A stretch of DNA of 64,000 nt from Dichetophora obliterata. Lineage: Eukaryota; Arthropoda; Insecta; Diptera; Sciomyzidae. The stretch is from positions 13,777,467 through 13,841,466 of the forward strand of contig OY986436.1 of assembly GCA_963920525.1 (NCBI GenBank), in the 5' to 3' direction. Below the pieces are notes generated by a model. The model saw nothing but the letters and a program-made list of their open reading frames with translations, had not been told where the DNA came from and did not search any database. A program made the translations under genes and the position numbers. Below, piece by piece: positions 61,301 to 64,000 of this stretch (position 1 is its first letter; the number at the start of each line of letters is the position of its first letter).

Positions 61301-64000
61301 CGAAAAATCTGTATTAGTAGGCAGTAAAATATTTTTTGCACCTTTTTAAAAAACTTAGGCACTTGGCCGCTTTTTTCGACACATCGAAGATATGATCATT
61401 GTAACATAGATATGATGTGATCGATATGCCCAAAACTTCCAGAATGTCAGATCCTATAAGATCCACACCATTCATGAGGCGAGCTAAAAGACAATCCGTC
61501 CGCTGGGTTGGGTCAACAAACAGCACTGAGTCTTACTTGCAATGAACTGTACTCTATTAGCAAGTCCCCACTCGAAGGTTTTTTATAGATCCTTAAGGAG
61601 TGTGTCATTCATATTCCTCTCAATCTTCATATAACTTGGCCGTTTTTTGAATGAATATGAATGAGAAAAGCTGCTGTCGTCCGCAAACGAATGGATTGGG
61701 TTATGTGTCGTTGATATGATACGACCTTCTGTCATTGATAAAAACCAGAAACAGGGTTGGCGATAGAACTGAGCTCTGTAGTACTTCTACGTTGATGTCG
61801 TGCTCCTCGGACGAAATACAGTCAACTACGACACGAATAGTTCTGTTCTTGAGAAAAAACTTAATCCATCGATCAAAGCTACCACCAACACCATACGTAA
61901 TTAGTTTTGACACGAGCGCTTTATGCCACACTCTGTCCATTGCCTTCGAAATATCCAGAGCAGCAATCTTGCTCTCTCCGAAAAAGTGAACTCTCCGAAA
62001 TGATGAATTAAGTCCTAGTTTTCGGAATATTTACAAGAAATAATTGTGGTTCTTCTGGACGCGACCATAAAGCGAGCAGGGAAAGCTCTAATCTCTGGAA
62101 AAATGCACACAAAACGGAAAATTAAATAAGAGTCCAAATTTGGAATATTTTTTAATATGAAATATTGCCCCGTAGCAAACTAATTGTTGCCACCCCACGT
62201 TCGGCGCGACCCTCCGGGCCCCTCCGCAACGGCCCACGCCTTTCCGTGCCGTCCGCCGGCACTTTTTCGGTACGACTGCCTGGCTGCGACCATAAAACGA
62301 ACCGGAAGGCTCGAGACCTCTGGAAAAATGCACACAAAACGAAAAATTAAATAAGGGCCCAAATTTGGGATCTTTTTTAATATGAAATATGCCCCACAAC
62401 ATAAAATTATATTTGGCCGATAAAATGGGTTTCTCTTGTACGTAACTTTAAAACCATATTTCGTAAAAGGGCAAATCGTTCTATCATAAATAAAAAACCA
62501 TTTGGGTCTTATACGGACATGCTCATTCCGTTTCGTTTTATGGCCATATTTCATAGAGCCATAGGAGTTAAATAACTCCTAATAATTTAAAATGAAAAAA
62601 CTAGGACTTAGGACATATTAGGACTAATTAGGACTTATTTCATCAGCAACTTTATAGGAGTTATTACATAATGAAAGACACCTAACATTCAAAGATGAAA
62701 TAATTCCCAACATTGGTGAAAGAACACCTAACACTAAGGAGTTCTTTTATGTGAAATAGCTTCTAACTTTTTATGAGAAATTTTAGGAGTTATTCCATTT
62801 TTTTTGTTAGGAGTTATTTCGTTAGGAGGTATTTCGCGGAGCATTCTTTGCCTCGATGCGAATTCTTTCATGTTTCATAGAGCCATAGGAGTTAAATAAC
62901 TCCTAACAATTTTAAATGAAAAAACTAGGACTTAGGACATATTAGGACTAATTAGGACTTATTTCATCAGCAACTTTATAGGAGTTATTACATAATGAAA
63001 GACACCTAACATTCAAAGATGAAATAATTCCTAACATTGGTGAAAGAACGCCTAAAACTTAGGAGTTCTTTTATGTGAAATAACTTCTAACTTTTTATGA
63101 GAAATTTTAGGAGTTATTCCATTTTTTTTTGTTAGGAGTTATTTCATTTTTTGTTAAGTTATTTCGTGGAGCCTTCTTTGCCTCGATGCGAATTCTTTTG
63201 GTACCAGTATTCTTGTTAGAATGCCAATTCTAGAAGGCTTCCTCTCTGGACCTGATTGCAATCCTACAAGTCTCATTAAACCATGAGTGATCTTTTGGTT
63301 TAATGATTCCCATGTTATTGGGATTGAAAGATCGCACACCCAATAAAACAATTTCCTACACCATGACAGATGCGGAATGTGTATTTCTAACAGCGAAACA
63401 TAATTTAAAATTTAAGTTGCGATAAAAACTATTTAATGCAGTCCAATTTGCCTTTCCATAAAACTATACAGCTCTCTTCGGTAATCTTGTTTAACCTGGT
63501 GTTATTTAAATCCTGGAAGGAAATCATGCTTCGTTAAACTTATTCATAGATTTGACGACTCTGTCGATTTTATCAGGGATCTGTTTTCGATATTGTAGTA
63601 AAGAATTGAATGGATGATGGAGAAAAAAAAAAGATTGAAGCAAGTAAAGAAAGACTCACAAATATAACAGTTTGAAAGCTTATGTGCGTTTTTTCGACAT
63701 AACTCCTAAGCCAGTGATGTATGATTTCTACTTCCTCAGCACTTTTTAAGATTCTGTCATTGGCTCAAGACCAGGGTTGCCAACTTTTGAAAAGCCCAGG
63801 CCCGGAGTTTTTTTTTATTTAATAACTTTTTTATGGTCTGCTTGCTTTTAATGAAAAAATTAATTTTTTCTTTGGTTTTTTCATACATAGTCATGTTTAA
63901 CAATCATGTTTGACAACAAATGTAACACAACACAACTTGCGTTTTCACGTGAACTCGTTTTCTTTCAGCAGCCAATCTTTGTAGCTTGGTATCGAGAGCC
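28329..64000 (+). CDS. Cep104: CEP104 (centrosomal/ciliary tip protein), 5' part of the gene
   Basis: Exons 28329-28368, 59329-59496, 59573-60737, 61072-61210 and probably 63969 onward join in matching phases. Residues 1-~160 form the N-terminal jelly-roll domain of CEP104: MAKKISFNVVFAS, then DEDPSFPASELNTHGPTVHG, CRIQILAHQYLIPEKVEL and GQIALIAVNVLGE, which follow the human protein's order. Next come a Gln/Ala-rich linker, a helical coiled-coil/UVR-like segment at ~217-295 (NDERFEYARKLKL, ERLGRYSLAKRQAVQQEDF), a Ser/Arg-rich basic stretch at ~350-455 and LPILVFGND, which in the family leads into the TOG domain. CEP104 binds microtubule plus ends and the distal ends of centrioles and cilia. 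The first intron is ~31 kb and contains the b561 gene; the other complete introns are 76, 334 and ~2.76 kb. The gene continues past 64000. Confidence 0.88.
28369..29697. other. start of CEP104 intron 1
   Basis: AT-rich intron sequence; no repeat or gene recognised. Confidence 0.4.
29698..30668. mobile_element. foldback element with GGGTGGGCCGATTT-type ends, split by a MITE
   Basis: Left ACAGTAGGGTGGGCCGATTT and right AAATCGGTCCGCTCTAGTGT are inverted. The arms continue through GAAATTATGTTTGTACA / TGTACAAACATAATTTC, GAGGACAAAAAAGGG / CCACTTTTTTGTCCTTT and TCATTTTGACCTTTT / AAAAAGTCAAAATGA. The MITE at 29914-30272 lies in its centre. A run of about 13 C near 29805 has expanded in the left arm only (about four in the right). 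Confidence 0.75.
29914..30272. mobile_element. 359-bp TA-flanked MITE, GTGGTATTCACGGGTTG ends
   Basis: GTGGTATTCACGGGTTG and CAACCCGTGAATACCCC are inverted; TA borders both. The arms share a GCGAAnnTGCAA style of palindrome. RGGTATTCAC group; nested in the 29698-30668 foldback. Confidence 0.85.
30748..31175. mobile_element. 428-bp TA-flanked element, GCGGTATTCACGA ends
   Basis: GCGGTATTCACGA and TCGTGAATACCCC are inverted and TA-flanked (30746-30747, 31176-31177). Only the first ~13 bp are conserved between ends; GAGCATATAAGCTC follows on the left. RGGTATTCAC group. Confidence 0.75.
31492..32540. mobile_element. ~1.05-kb element with short inverted ends and an internal minisatellite
   Basis: ACACGTTCAAATTTCTGTTC (left) pairs with GAACAGAAACGAGAACGTGT (right), with mismatches. 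Between ~32020 and ~32420 are diverged tandem units of ~55-60 bp built on CTTACAATAACACTTGTTTC and CAATTTTTTAAAAACAGTTG. No ORF of coding character. Confidence 0.55.
32611..33042. mobile_element. ~430-bp MITE with TGCGATTCATNTCACTT ends
   Basis: Left CTGCGATTCATATCACTT and right AAGTGAAATGAATCGCA are inverted. Interior ACTTACGAAACGTCAC / AAAACTTACGAAGTG are degenerate inner repeats. Confidence 0.65.
33503..34013. mobile_element. 511-bp TTAA-flanked (piggyBac-like) MITE
   Basis: TTAA at 33499-33502 and 34014-34017 borders CCCTTTCAGTGGACA ... TAGCCATTGAAAGTG. Short inverted ends starting C-C-C/C-A-C next to TTAA fit piggyBac-type elements. Non-coding. Confidence 0.7.
34027..34486. mobile_element. 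possible TA-flanked MITE with ATGGCCCCATTC ends
   Basis: ATGGCCCCATTC and GAATGCGGCCAA are imperfect inverted ends flanked by TA. Weak: only ~12 bp with mismatches. Confidence 0.35.
34566..35045. mobile_element. 480-bp TA-flanked element, GGGTAATTCACAATCTTGTTGC-type ends
   Basis: GGGTAATTCACAATCTTGTT and ATAAGATTGTGAATGACCC are inverted and TA-flanked. Divergent member of the RGGTATTCAC group. Subterminal GCATATGCAA-like motifs on both sides. Confidence 0.75.
35089..35233. mobile_element. 145-bp MITE with ATGCTATGTTCACACTGAGA ends
   Basis: ATGCTATGTTCACACTGAGA and TCTCAGTGTGAACATAGCAT are perfect inverted 20-bp ends. Interior also pairs loosely. Confidence 0.85.
35461..36010 (-). mobile_element. 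3' end of a non-LTR retrotransposon (same family as the 43985-45300 copy)
   Basis: Reverse complement of the 3' part of the LINE at 43985-45300: AAAGAAAATGTTTACAAA, AAAATGCAGTAAGAATATAG, AGAGAAATGTTGGAAAATTA and AAGTGAATTCCACATTCTGA all have matches there in the same order. The element is 5' truncated and its A-rich tail points toward 35461. Confidence 0.85.
36010..36388. other. AT-rich intron DNA
   Basis: Poly-T/poly-A rich; the phrase GGGTGATTTT recurs at about 36226 and 36270. No feature supported. Confidence 0.3.
36389..36640. mobile_element. MITE built of GGAATTGTAATTGGTAATTG motifs
   Basis: Outer arms GTAATTGGTAATTGAACG + TCTCAATTCCTCAGGAAT pair with ATTCCTGAAGAATTGAGA + CAATTACCAATTAC. 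The inside repeats CCAATTACAATTCCT variants. Low-complexity foldback. Confidence 0.6.
37113..37330. mobile_element. 218-bp MITE with ATGCTTGGTTTTCACTATGT ends
   Basis: ATGCTTGGCTTTCACTATGT and ACATAGTGAAAACCAAGCAT are inverted with one mismatch over 25 bp; TA precedes and follows the element. Confidence 0.85.
37978..38222. repeat. inverted repeat with ~44-bp arms
   Basis: 37978-38022 (AATTCAAGATGGTGGAGAGG ...) and 38178-38222 (... CTATCTACCATCTTGAATT) are imperfect reverse complements ~155 bp apart. The phrase AGGTGGCAACCCTAT recurs at 38290, so this may be part of a larger repeat. Confidence 0.55.
38554..38871. mobile_element. ~318-bp MITE with AATAGGTCT ends
   Basis: AATAGGTCTGTTCGCGTACT pairs imperfectly with GAACGCTTTTCAGGCACTTT ... 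AGACCTATT. Internal phrase CTTTTCTGGTAAAAAAATGA is tandemly repeated around 38575 and 38650. Confidence 0.55.
38872..41030. other. CEP104 intron 1, no gene seen
   Basis: Ordinary AT-rich sequence with a short (TAAA)n tract near 39461-39490. Small ORFs have no coding character. Confidence 0.4.
41310..41720. repeat. dispersed repeat (family B), uninterrupted copy
   Basis: Contains GAATTGCTCCTATGATAATG, CCTTAGGGGTACCTTCCTTG, CCTATATTAAATTTTGACAT and CAAATTAATAGATGTATACT. The same order occurs at 53225-54620, where the copy is interrupted twice by TTAA elements. Confidence 0.8.
42191..42660 (-). repeat. tandem triplication of a 164-bp reverse-transcriptase segment
   Basis: GGGCGAGAGAYCMAGGTGCT starts at 42191, 42355 and 42519, an exact 164-bp step. 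The copies differ at only a few sites. 164 is not a multiple of 3, so each copy is in a different frame of the dead LINE. Confidence 0.92.
43985..45300 (+). mobile_element. 5'-truncated non-LTR retrotransposon (CR1/Jockey-like)
   Basis: Reverse transcriptase reads GVPQGSVLGPLLFAMFNNDI then HAYAEDLQLYL (the YxDD box is YAED), followed by NPLKS and KNLGFFINSSLS. After a stop the frame resumes (44542-44796: SDIVFSKVDSRCKLKLQLVF) and continues with stops to ~45000 (RLWNSLPLSIK). A 3' UTR and A-rich tail follow to ~45300. It lies in the endonuclease region of the older minus-strand LINE. A second 3'-end copy is at 35461-36010. Confidence 0.85.
44070..44531 (+). pseudogene. reverse transcriptase fragment (RT palm)
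   Basis: 153 codons covering the RT palm from GVPQGSVLGP through YAED to the LGFFINSSLS block. The second catalytic Asp pair is changed to Glu-Asp, and the frame ends in a stop after VLRNLR. Part of the 43985-45300 LINE. Confidence 0.8.
45551..45885. mobile_element. ~335-bp foldback MITE with TTAGGGCGTA ends
   Basis: TTAGGGCGTA / TACGCCCTAA ends. The arms continue as ATTCTAAGAGGTCTCAAAAG / CTTTTGAGACCTCTTAGAAT. Inserted in the endonuclease part of the old LINE. Its GGGCG-type end resembles the 19631 foldback. Confidence 0.85.
46511..46924. other. 3' flank of the b561 gene
   Basis: AT-rich. A minus-strand AATAAA near 46768 is a plausible poly(A) signal for the b561 gene. Confidence 0.4.
46925..47238 (-). 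CDS. b561 gene exon 3 (terminal)
   Basis: Acceptor TTTTCCGCAG; GA completes a Gly codon, then LSANFMCACSLLGGVVNFFQ, H170 in YRHNLFG, two more membrane helices and the stop at 46925. Confidence 0.9.
46925..52769 (-). CDS. cytochrome b561 domain protein (CYB561D2-like), complete
   Basis: Exons 52769-52566, 47537-47345 and 47238-46925 join in phases 0 and 1 into 236 residues, near the usual ~220 for CYB561D2-type proteins. The predicted layout is six membrane helices: ~33-50, 61-79, 98-117, 128-150, 170-188 and 200-220. Four histidines sit where this family binds its two hemes: H61 (GHAFMTVMG), H99 (SRIHGILQL), H129 (TTWHGIIG) and H170 (KYRHNLFGM). Such proteins are transmembrane ferric reductases that pass electrons from ascorbate across a membrane; the substrate here is inferred from the family. 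The cytosolic N-terminus is Ser/Thr-rich and the C-terminus is basic (KYRKVRN). Introns are 5.03 kb and 106 bp. The whole gene lies antisense within CEP104 intron 1. Confidence 0.88.
47345..47537 (-). CDS. b561 gene exon 2
   Basis: Acceptor CTTTTTTTTACAG, first codon TTT (FHVLAAEALM), donor ATAATAG|GTGAGG in phase 1. Carries H99 and H129. Confidence 0.88.
47538..48321. other. b561 intron 1, 3' part
   Basis: Intron DNA with pyrimidine-rich tracts next to the acceptor. The long frame continuing upstream of exon 2 is chance. No other feature seen. Confidence 0.4.
48322..48771. mobile_element. ~450-bp MITE with TGTATTTCTTTATTCATTC ends
   Basis: GGGTGTATTTCTTTATTCAT (left) pairs with ATGAATAAAGAAATACAGCC (right). 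The interior repeats GGAATATTC and AGAATGAATAAAGAAA motifs. Inside b561 intron 1. Confidence 0.7.
49065..50110. repeat. tandem/dispersed repeat (family C), four diverged ~150-bp units in two blocks
   Basis: CGATATCTCRAAAACTGTAG recurs near 49173, 49334, 49912 and 50070, each preceded by a TTTTAACATTAAAA- or TTATGACATCAAAATTAT-like stretch and followed by a GTATTTTTGYATGAAAAGTC-like stretch. CCCTACAATAAGCATTTTT starts each block (49063, 49778). Confidence 0.8.
50336..50400. repeat. TATG/TTTG microsatellite
   Basis: GTATGTATGTATGCATGTTT and similar tetranucleotide repeats. It sits at the border of the ~139-bp array. Confidence 0.8.
50401..51370. repeat. tandem array of ~139-bp units (family D), about seven units
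   Basis: CAAATGAGGTATCGTTGGAA recurs near 50428, 50554, 50703, 50842, 50992 and 51122, with a diverged copy near 51261. Each unit also has GGTTATAGGTTATGTGACGT and GCGCCCTCTAGAGGACA. A second, smaller block is at 58315-58620. Confidence 0.88.
51371..52565. other. b561 intron 1, part near exon 1
   Basis: 51598-51690 (AAACAACTTACACATAATAT ... GATATCCGTGGTCG) is repeated at 56080-56155, so this part is a dispersed repeat. Otherwise no feature. Confidence 0.5.
52566..52769 (-). CDS. b561 gene exon 1
   Basis: 68 codons from ATG; donor ATGGGG|GTATGT. Two more in-frame ATGs follow (residues 4 and 11), so the exact start is uncertain. Confidence 0.82.
52770..53030 (-). promoter_or_regulatory. 5' region of the nested b561 gene
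   Basis: Should carry the promoter by position. GC-richer patches such as CGGCTACGTGTC occur. No defined core element identified. Confidence 0.3.
53272..53770. mobile_element. 499-bp TTAA-flanked (piggyBac-like) element, CCCTCTAATGC ends
   Basis: TTAA at 53268-53271 and 53771-53774. CCCTCTAATGC / GCATTAGAGGG are perfect inverted ends. The open frame inside has no recognisable domain. Confidence 0.88.
53945..54459. mobile_element. 515-bp TTAA-site element, CCTCTTC ends, with an internal duplication
   Basis: TTAA (53941-53944) and TTAT (54460-54463) border CCTCTTCAATCCCG ... CCCGAAGAGG. Inside, a ~140-bp segment (AGTAATAGTTTTAAATGTGC ... GACATATTTG) occurs twice in tandem at about 54058-54180 and 54200-54322. 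The paralogous family B copy shows the empty site AAATTAATAGATG. Confidence 0.82.
54621..55260. other. AT-rich DNA, no gene
   Basis: A short repetitive patch near 55050-55160 (TTTTTGAATAGGTGATTTTT, GGGGGTGAGTTTCGACG) could be an old repeat. Nothing else. Confidence 0.3.
55262..55790. repeat. degenerate short-unit repeat of AAAAATGACCTAAAAA type
   Basis: Two blocks (55262-55380 and 55620-55790) are built of variants such as AAAAATTACCTAAAAAACC, AAAATGACAAAAATGGCC and AAAAATGACCAAAAAATGCC, roughly 16-20 bp each. Confidence 0.7.
56182..56621. mobile_element. 440-bp TA-flanked element, AGGGTATTCATGCAAATGG ends
   Basis: AGGGTATTCATGCAAATGGG and CCACTTTGCATGAATACCCT are inverted, TA-flanked (56180-56181, 56622-56623). 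RGGTATTCAC group (final C changed to T). Non-coding. Confidence 0.85.
56690..57560. repeat. minisatellite of TTTGCTTGATTCAAGTAAA units with a ~396-bp higher-order repeat
   Basis: Short units alternate TTTGCTTGATTCAAGTAAAC with GAAAACTAGAATAATTTGC and TTCCTTGAATTGAGAA. A long block (TTGATATAAGAAA ... ATTAGAATGCTTTGATTT ... AGAATCTGCTTG) is present twice, starting near 56894 and 57290. Related short units reappear at 58140-58280. Confidence 0.85.
57848..57980. mobile_element. ~133-bp MITE of TTTTCCATTACCATTA repeats
   Basis: TTTTCCATTACCATTAAATA pairs with TATGTAATGGTAATGGAAAA; inner GCAAAAT/ATTTTGC steps pair too. Confidence 0.65.
58315..58620. repeat. second block of the ~139-bp array (family D)
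   Basis: Carries GTGCCTTCTAGAGGACATAA, AAGAGGTATCGTTGCAAGTG, GGCGCCCTCTAGAGGACAGA and CAAATGAGGTATCTTTGGAA. Two partial units, split by ~100 bp of ATATAATTATA-rich DNA. Confidence 0.8.
58621..59328. other. end of CEP104 intron 1
   Basis: AT-rich with a polypyrimidine tract before the 59329 acceptor (CTCTATCTCTCTTACAG). No repeat or gene recognised. Confidence 0.45.
59329..59496 (+). CDS. Cep104: CEP104 exon 2
   Basis: Acceptor CTCTTACAG, donor GATTC|GTAAGT, phases 1 and 1. Encodes LNTHGPTVHGWRS and the FHKPAKICRIQILAHQYLI strand of the jelly roll. Confidence 0.88.
59573..60737 (+). CDS. Cep104: CEP104 exon 3
   Basis: Acceptor TTTCATTTCCAG; the first codon is Pro (C from exon 2 plus CT), giving LIPEKVELWLHYSP. 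The ATG at 59530 lies in the 76-bp intron and is not the start. Donor AGACA|GTAAGT. Confidence 0.9.
60738..61071 (+). other. CEP104 intron 3 (334 bp)
   Basis: GTAAGT donor, CACATTGCAG acceptor. Nothing else seen. Confidence 0.7.
61072..61210 (+). CDS. Cep104: CEP104 exon 4
   Basis: Acceptor CACATTGCAG, 46 codons, donor GATATG|GTAAGT. Encodes NEFLRECQGTALLEADPN and ends LPILVFGNDM. Confidence 0.85.
62045..62400. repeat. partial tandem duplication with a GC-rich core
   Basis: CTCTGGAAAAATGCACACAA ... TTTTTTAATATGAAATAT is present at 62093-62165 and again at 62317-62390. Between them is an unusually GC-rich ~110 bp (CGGCGCGACCCTCCGGGCCC ...). The step is ~225 bp. Confidence 0.75.
62549..63195. 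repeat. 324-bp tandem duplication, two copies
   Basis: TTTCATAGAGCCATAGGAGT begins at 62549 and 62873. Units agree closely (AAACTAGGACTTAGGACATA; CACCTAACATTCAAAGATGA) and are packed with TAGGAGTTATT motifs. Both end in TTTGCCTCGATGCGAATTCT, which continues into the LINE endonuclease only after the second copy. Confidence 0.92.
63360..63968. other. end of CEP104 intron 4
   Basis: No repeat or gene recognised; TTTTCTTTCAG at the end is the likely acceptor. Confidence 0.4.
63969..64000 (+). CDS. Cep104: probable CEP104 exon 5 start, cut by the window
   Basis: TTTTCTTTCAG precedes CAGCCAATC..., which is open in phase 0 as QPIFVAWYRE. AG at 63967-63968 or three bases later could be used. The other two frames hit stops quickly. 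Too short to prove. Confidence 0.5.

Larger units (their letters stand above)
61314..63350 (-). mobile_element. non-LTR retrotransposon relic in CEP104 intron 4, split by repeats
   Basis: Read on the minus strand: endonuclease C-terminus at ~63340-63180 (KPKDHSWFNETC in one frame), then inserted repeats, then reverse transcriptase at 61940-61314 (DRVWHKALVSKLITYGVGGS; VLQSSVLSPTLFLVFINDRR; DPTQRTDCLLARLMNGVDLI; DHIFDVSKKAAKCLSFLKRC). The order EN then RT and the FDRVWHxxLxxKLxxYGVxG motif identify a LINE. Many shifts; dead. Confidence 0.75.

Noticed and set aside
62088..62554. Several overlapping ORFs on both strands
   Set aside because: They come from the GC-rich island and its duplicated flanks; frames change between copies and no domain is visible.
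1..64000. CRISPR arrays, bacterial operons or riboswitches
   Set aside because: The repeats here are ~140-bp satellites, minisatellites and transposon ends; genes are spliced and the sequence is clearly eukaryotic.

Overview
The window looks like a gene-poor, AT-rich stretch of an insect nuclear genome, most likely a higher fly (Diptera). Genes are split by GT-AG introns. The intergenic and intronic DNA is packed with Tc1/mariner, hAT, TTAA-flanked and foldback DNA transposons, non-LTR retrotransposon remnants and tandem arrays of ~140-bp units. The fly assignment rests on protein similarity recalled from memory and on general repeat style; no search was run.

Four protein-coding genes can be supported. 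(1) The 3' end of an unidentified plus-strand gene: an exon at 1-75 spliced over an 8.9-kb intron to a terminal exon at 8994-9497 that ends in a very acidic tail. (2) A complete CCDC43-like gene on the minus strand (three exons, 21235 to 10623), convergent with gene 1 and with a 9.9-kb second intron full of transposons. (3) A CEP104 (centriole/cilium tip protein) gene on the plus strand. Its 40-nt first coding exon at 28329-28368 is separated by a ~31-kb intron from exons at 59329-59496, 59573-60737 and 61072-61210; a probable further exon starts near 63969 and the gene runs off the window. (4) A complete cytochrome b561 domain gene (CYB561D2-like, 236 aa, three exons) on the minus strand at 52769-46925, lying wholly inside the first CEP104 intron.

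Repeat layout. 76-8993: degenerate Tc1-like element carrying a four-fold palindrome, a ~145-bp tandem array, a ~560-bp-arm inverted repeat, a hAT remnant, a foldback, and a 1.95-kb element with a short transposon-type ORF. 10.9-20.8 kb: the 142-bp array, split by a Tc1-like element with IR/DR-type ends; a second, much better preserved Tc1-like element; a mariner relic; an unclassified mobile-element ORF; and a near-perfect foldback. 21.5-25.7 kb: TTA-flanked MITE, a foldback split by two elements with 8-bp target duplications, another hAT MITE, and hairpins. 28.4-59.3 kb (CEP104 intron 1): more foldbacks and MITEs, two copies of one LINE family in opposite orientation, an older LOA/R1-like LINE carrying a tandem triplication, the nested b561 gene, two TTAA insertions whose empty sites are visible in a paralogous repeat, and three minisatellite-like arrays. 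61.3-63.4 kb: a LINE relic split by a duplicated 324-bp repeat.

The most interesting signals are: a set of six elements that share only a terminal motif (RGGTATTCAC-like, always flanked by TA) but have unrelated arms, one of which carries a possible first coding exon; the nested b561/CEP104 arrangement; and paired insertions with intact empty-site paralogs in the same window.
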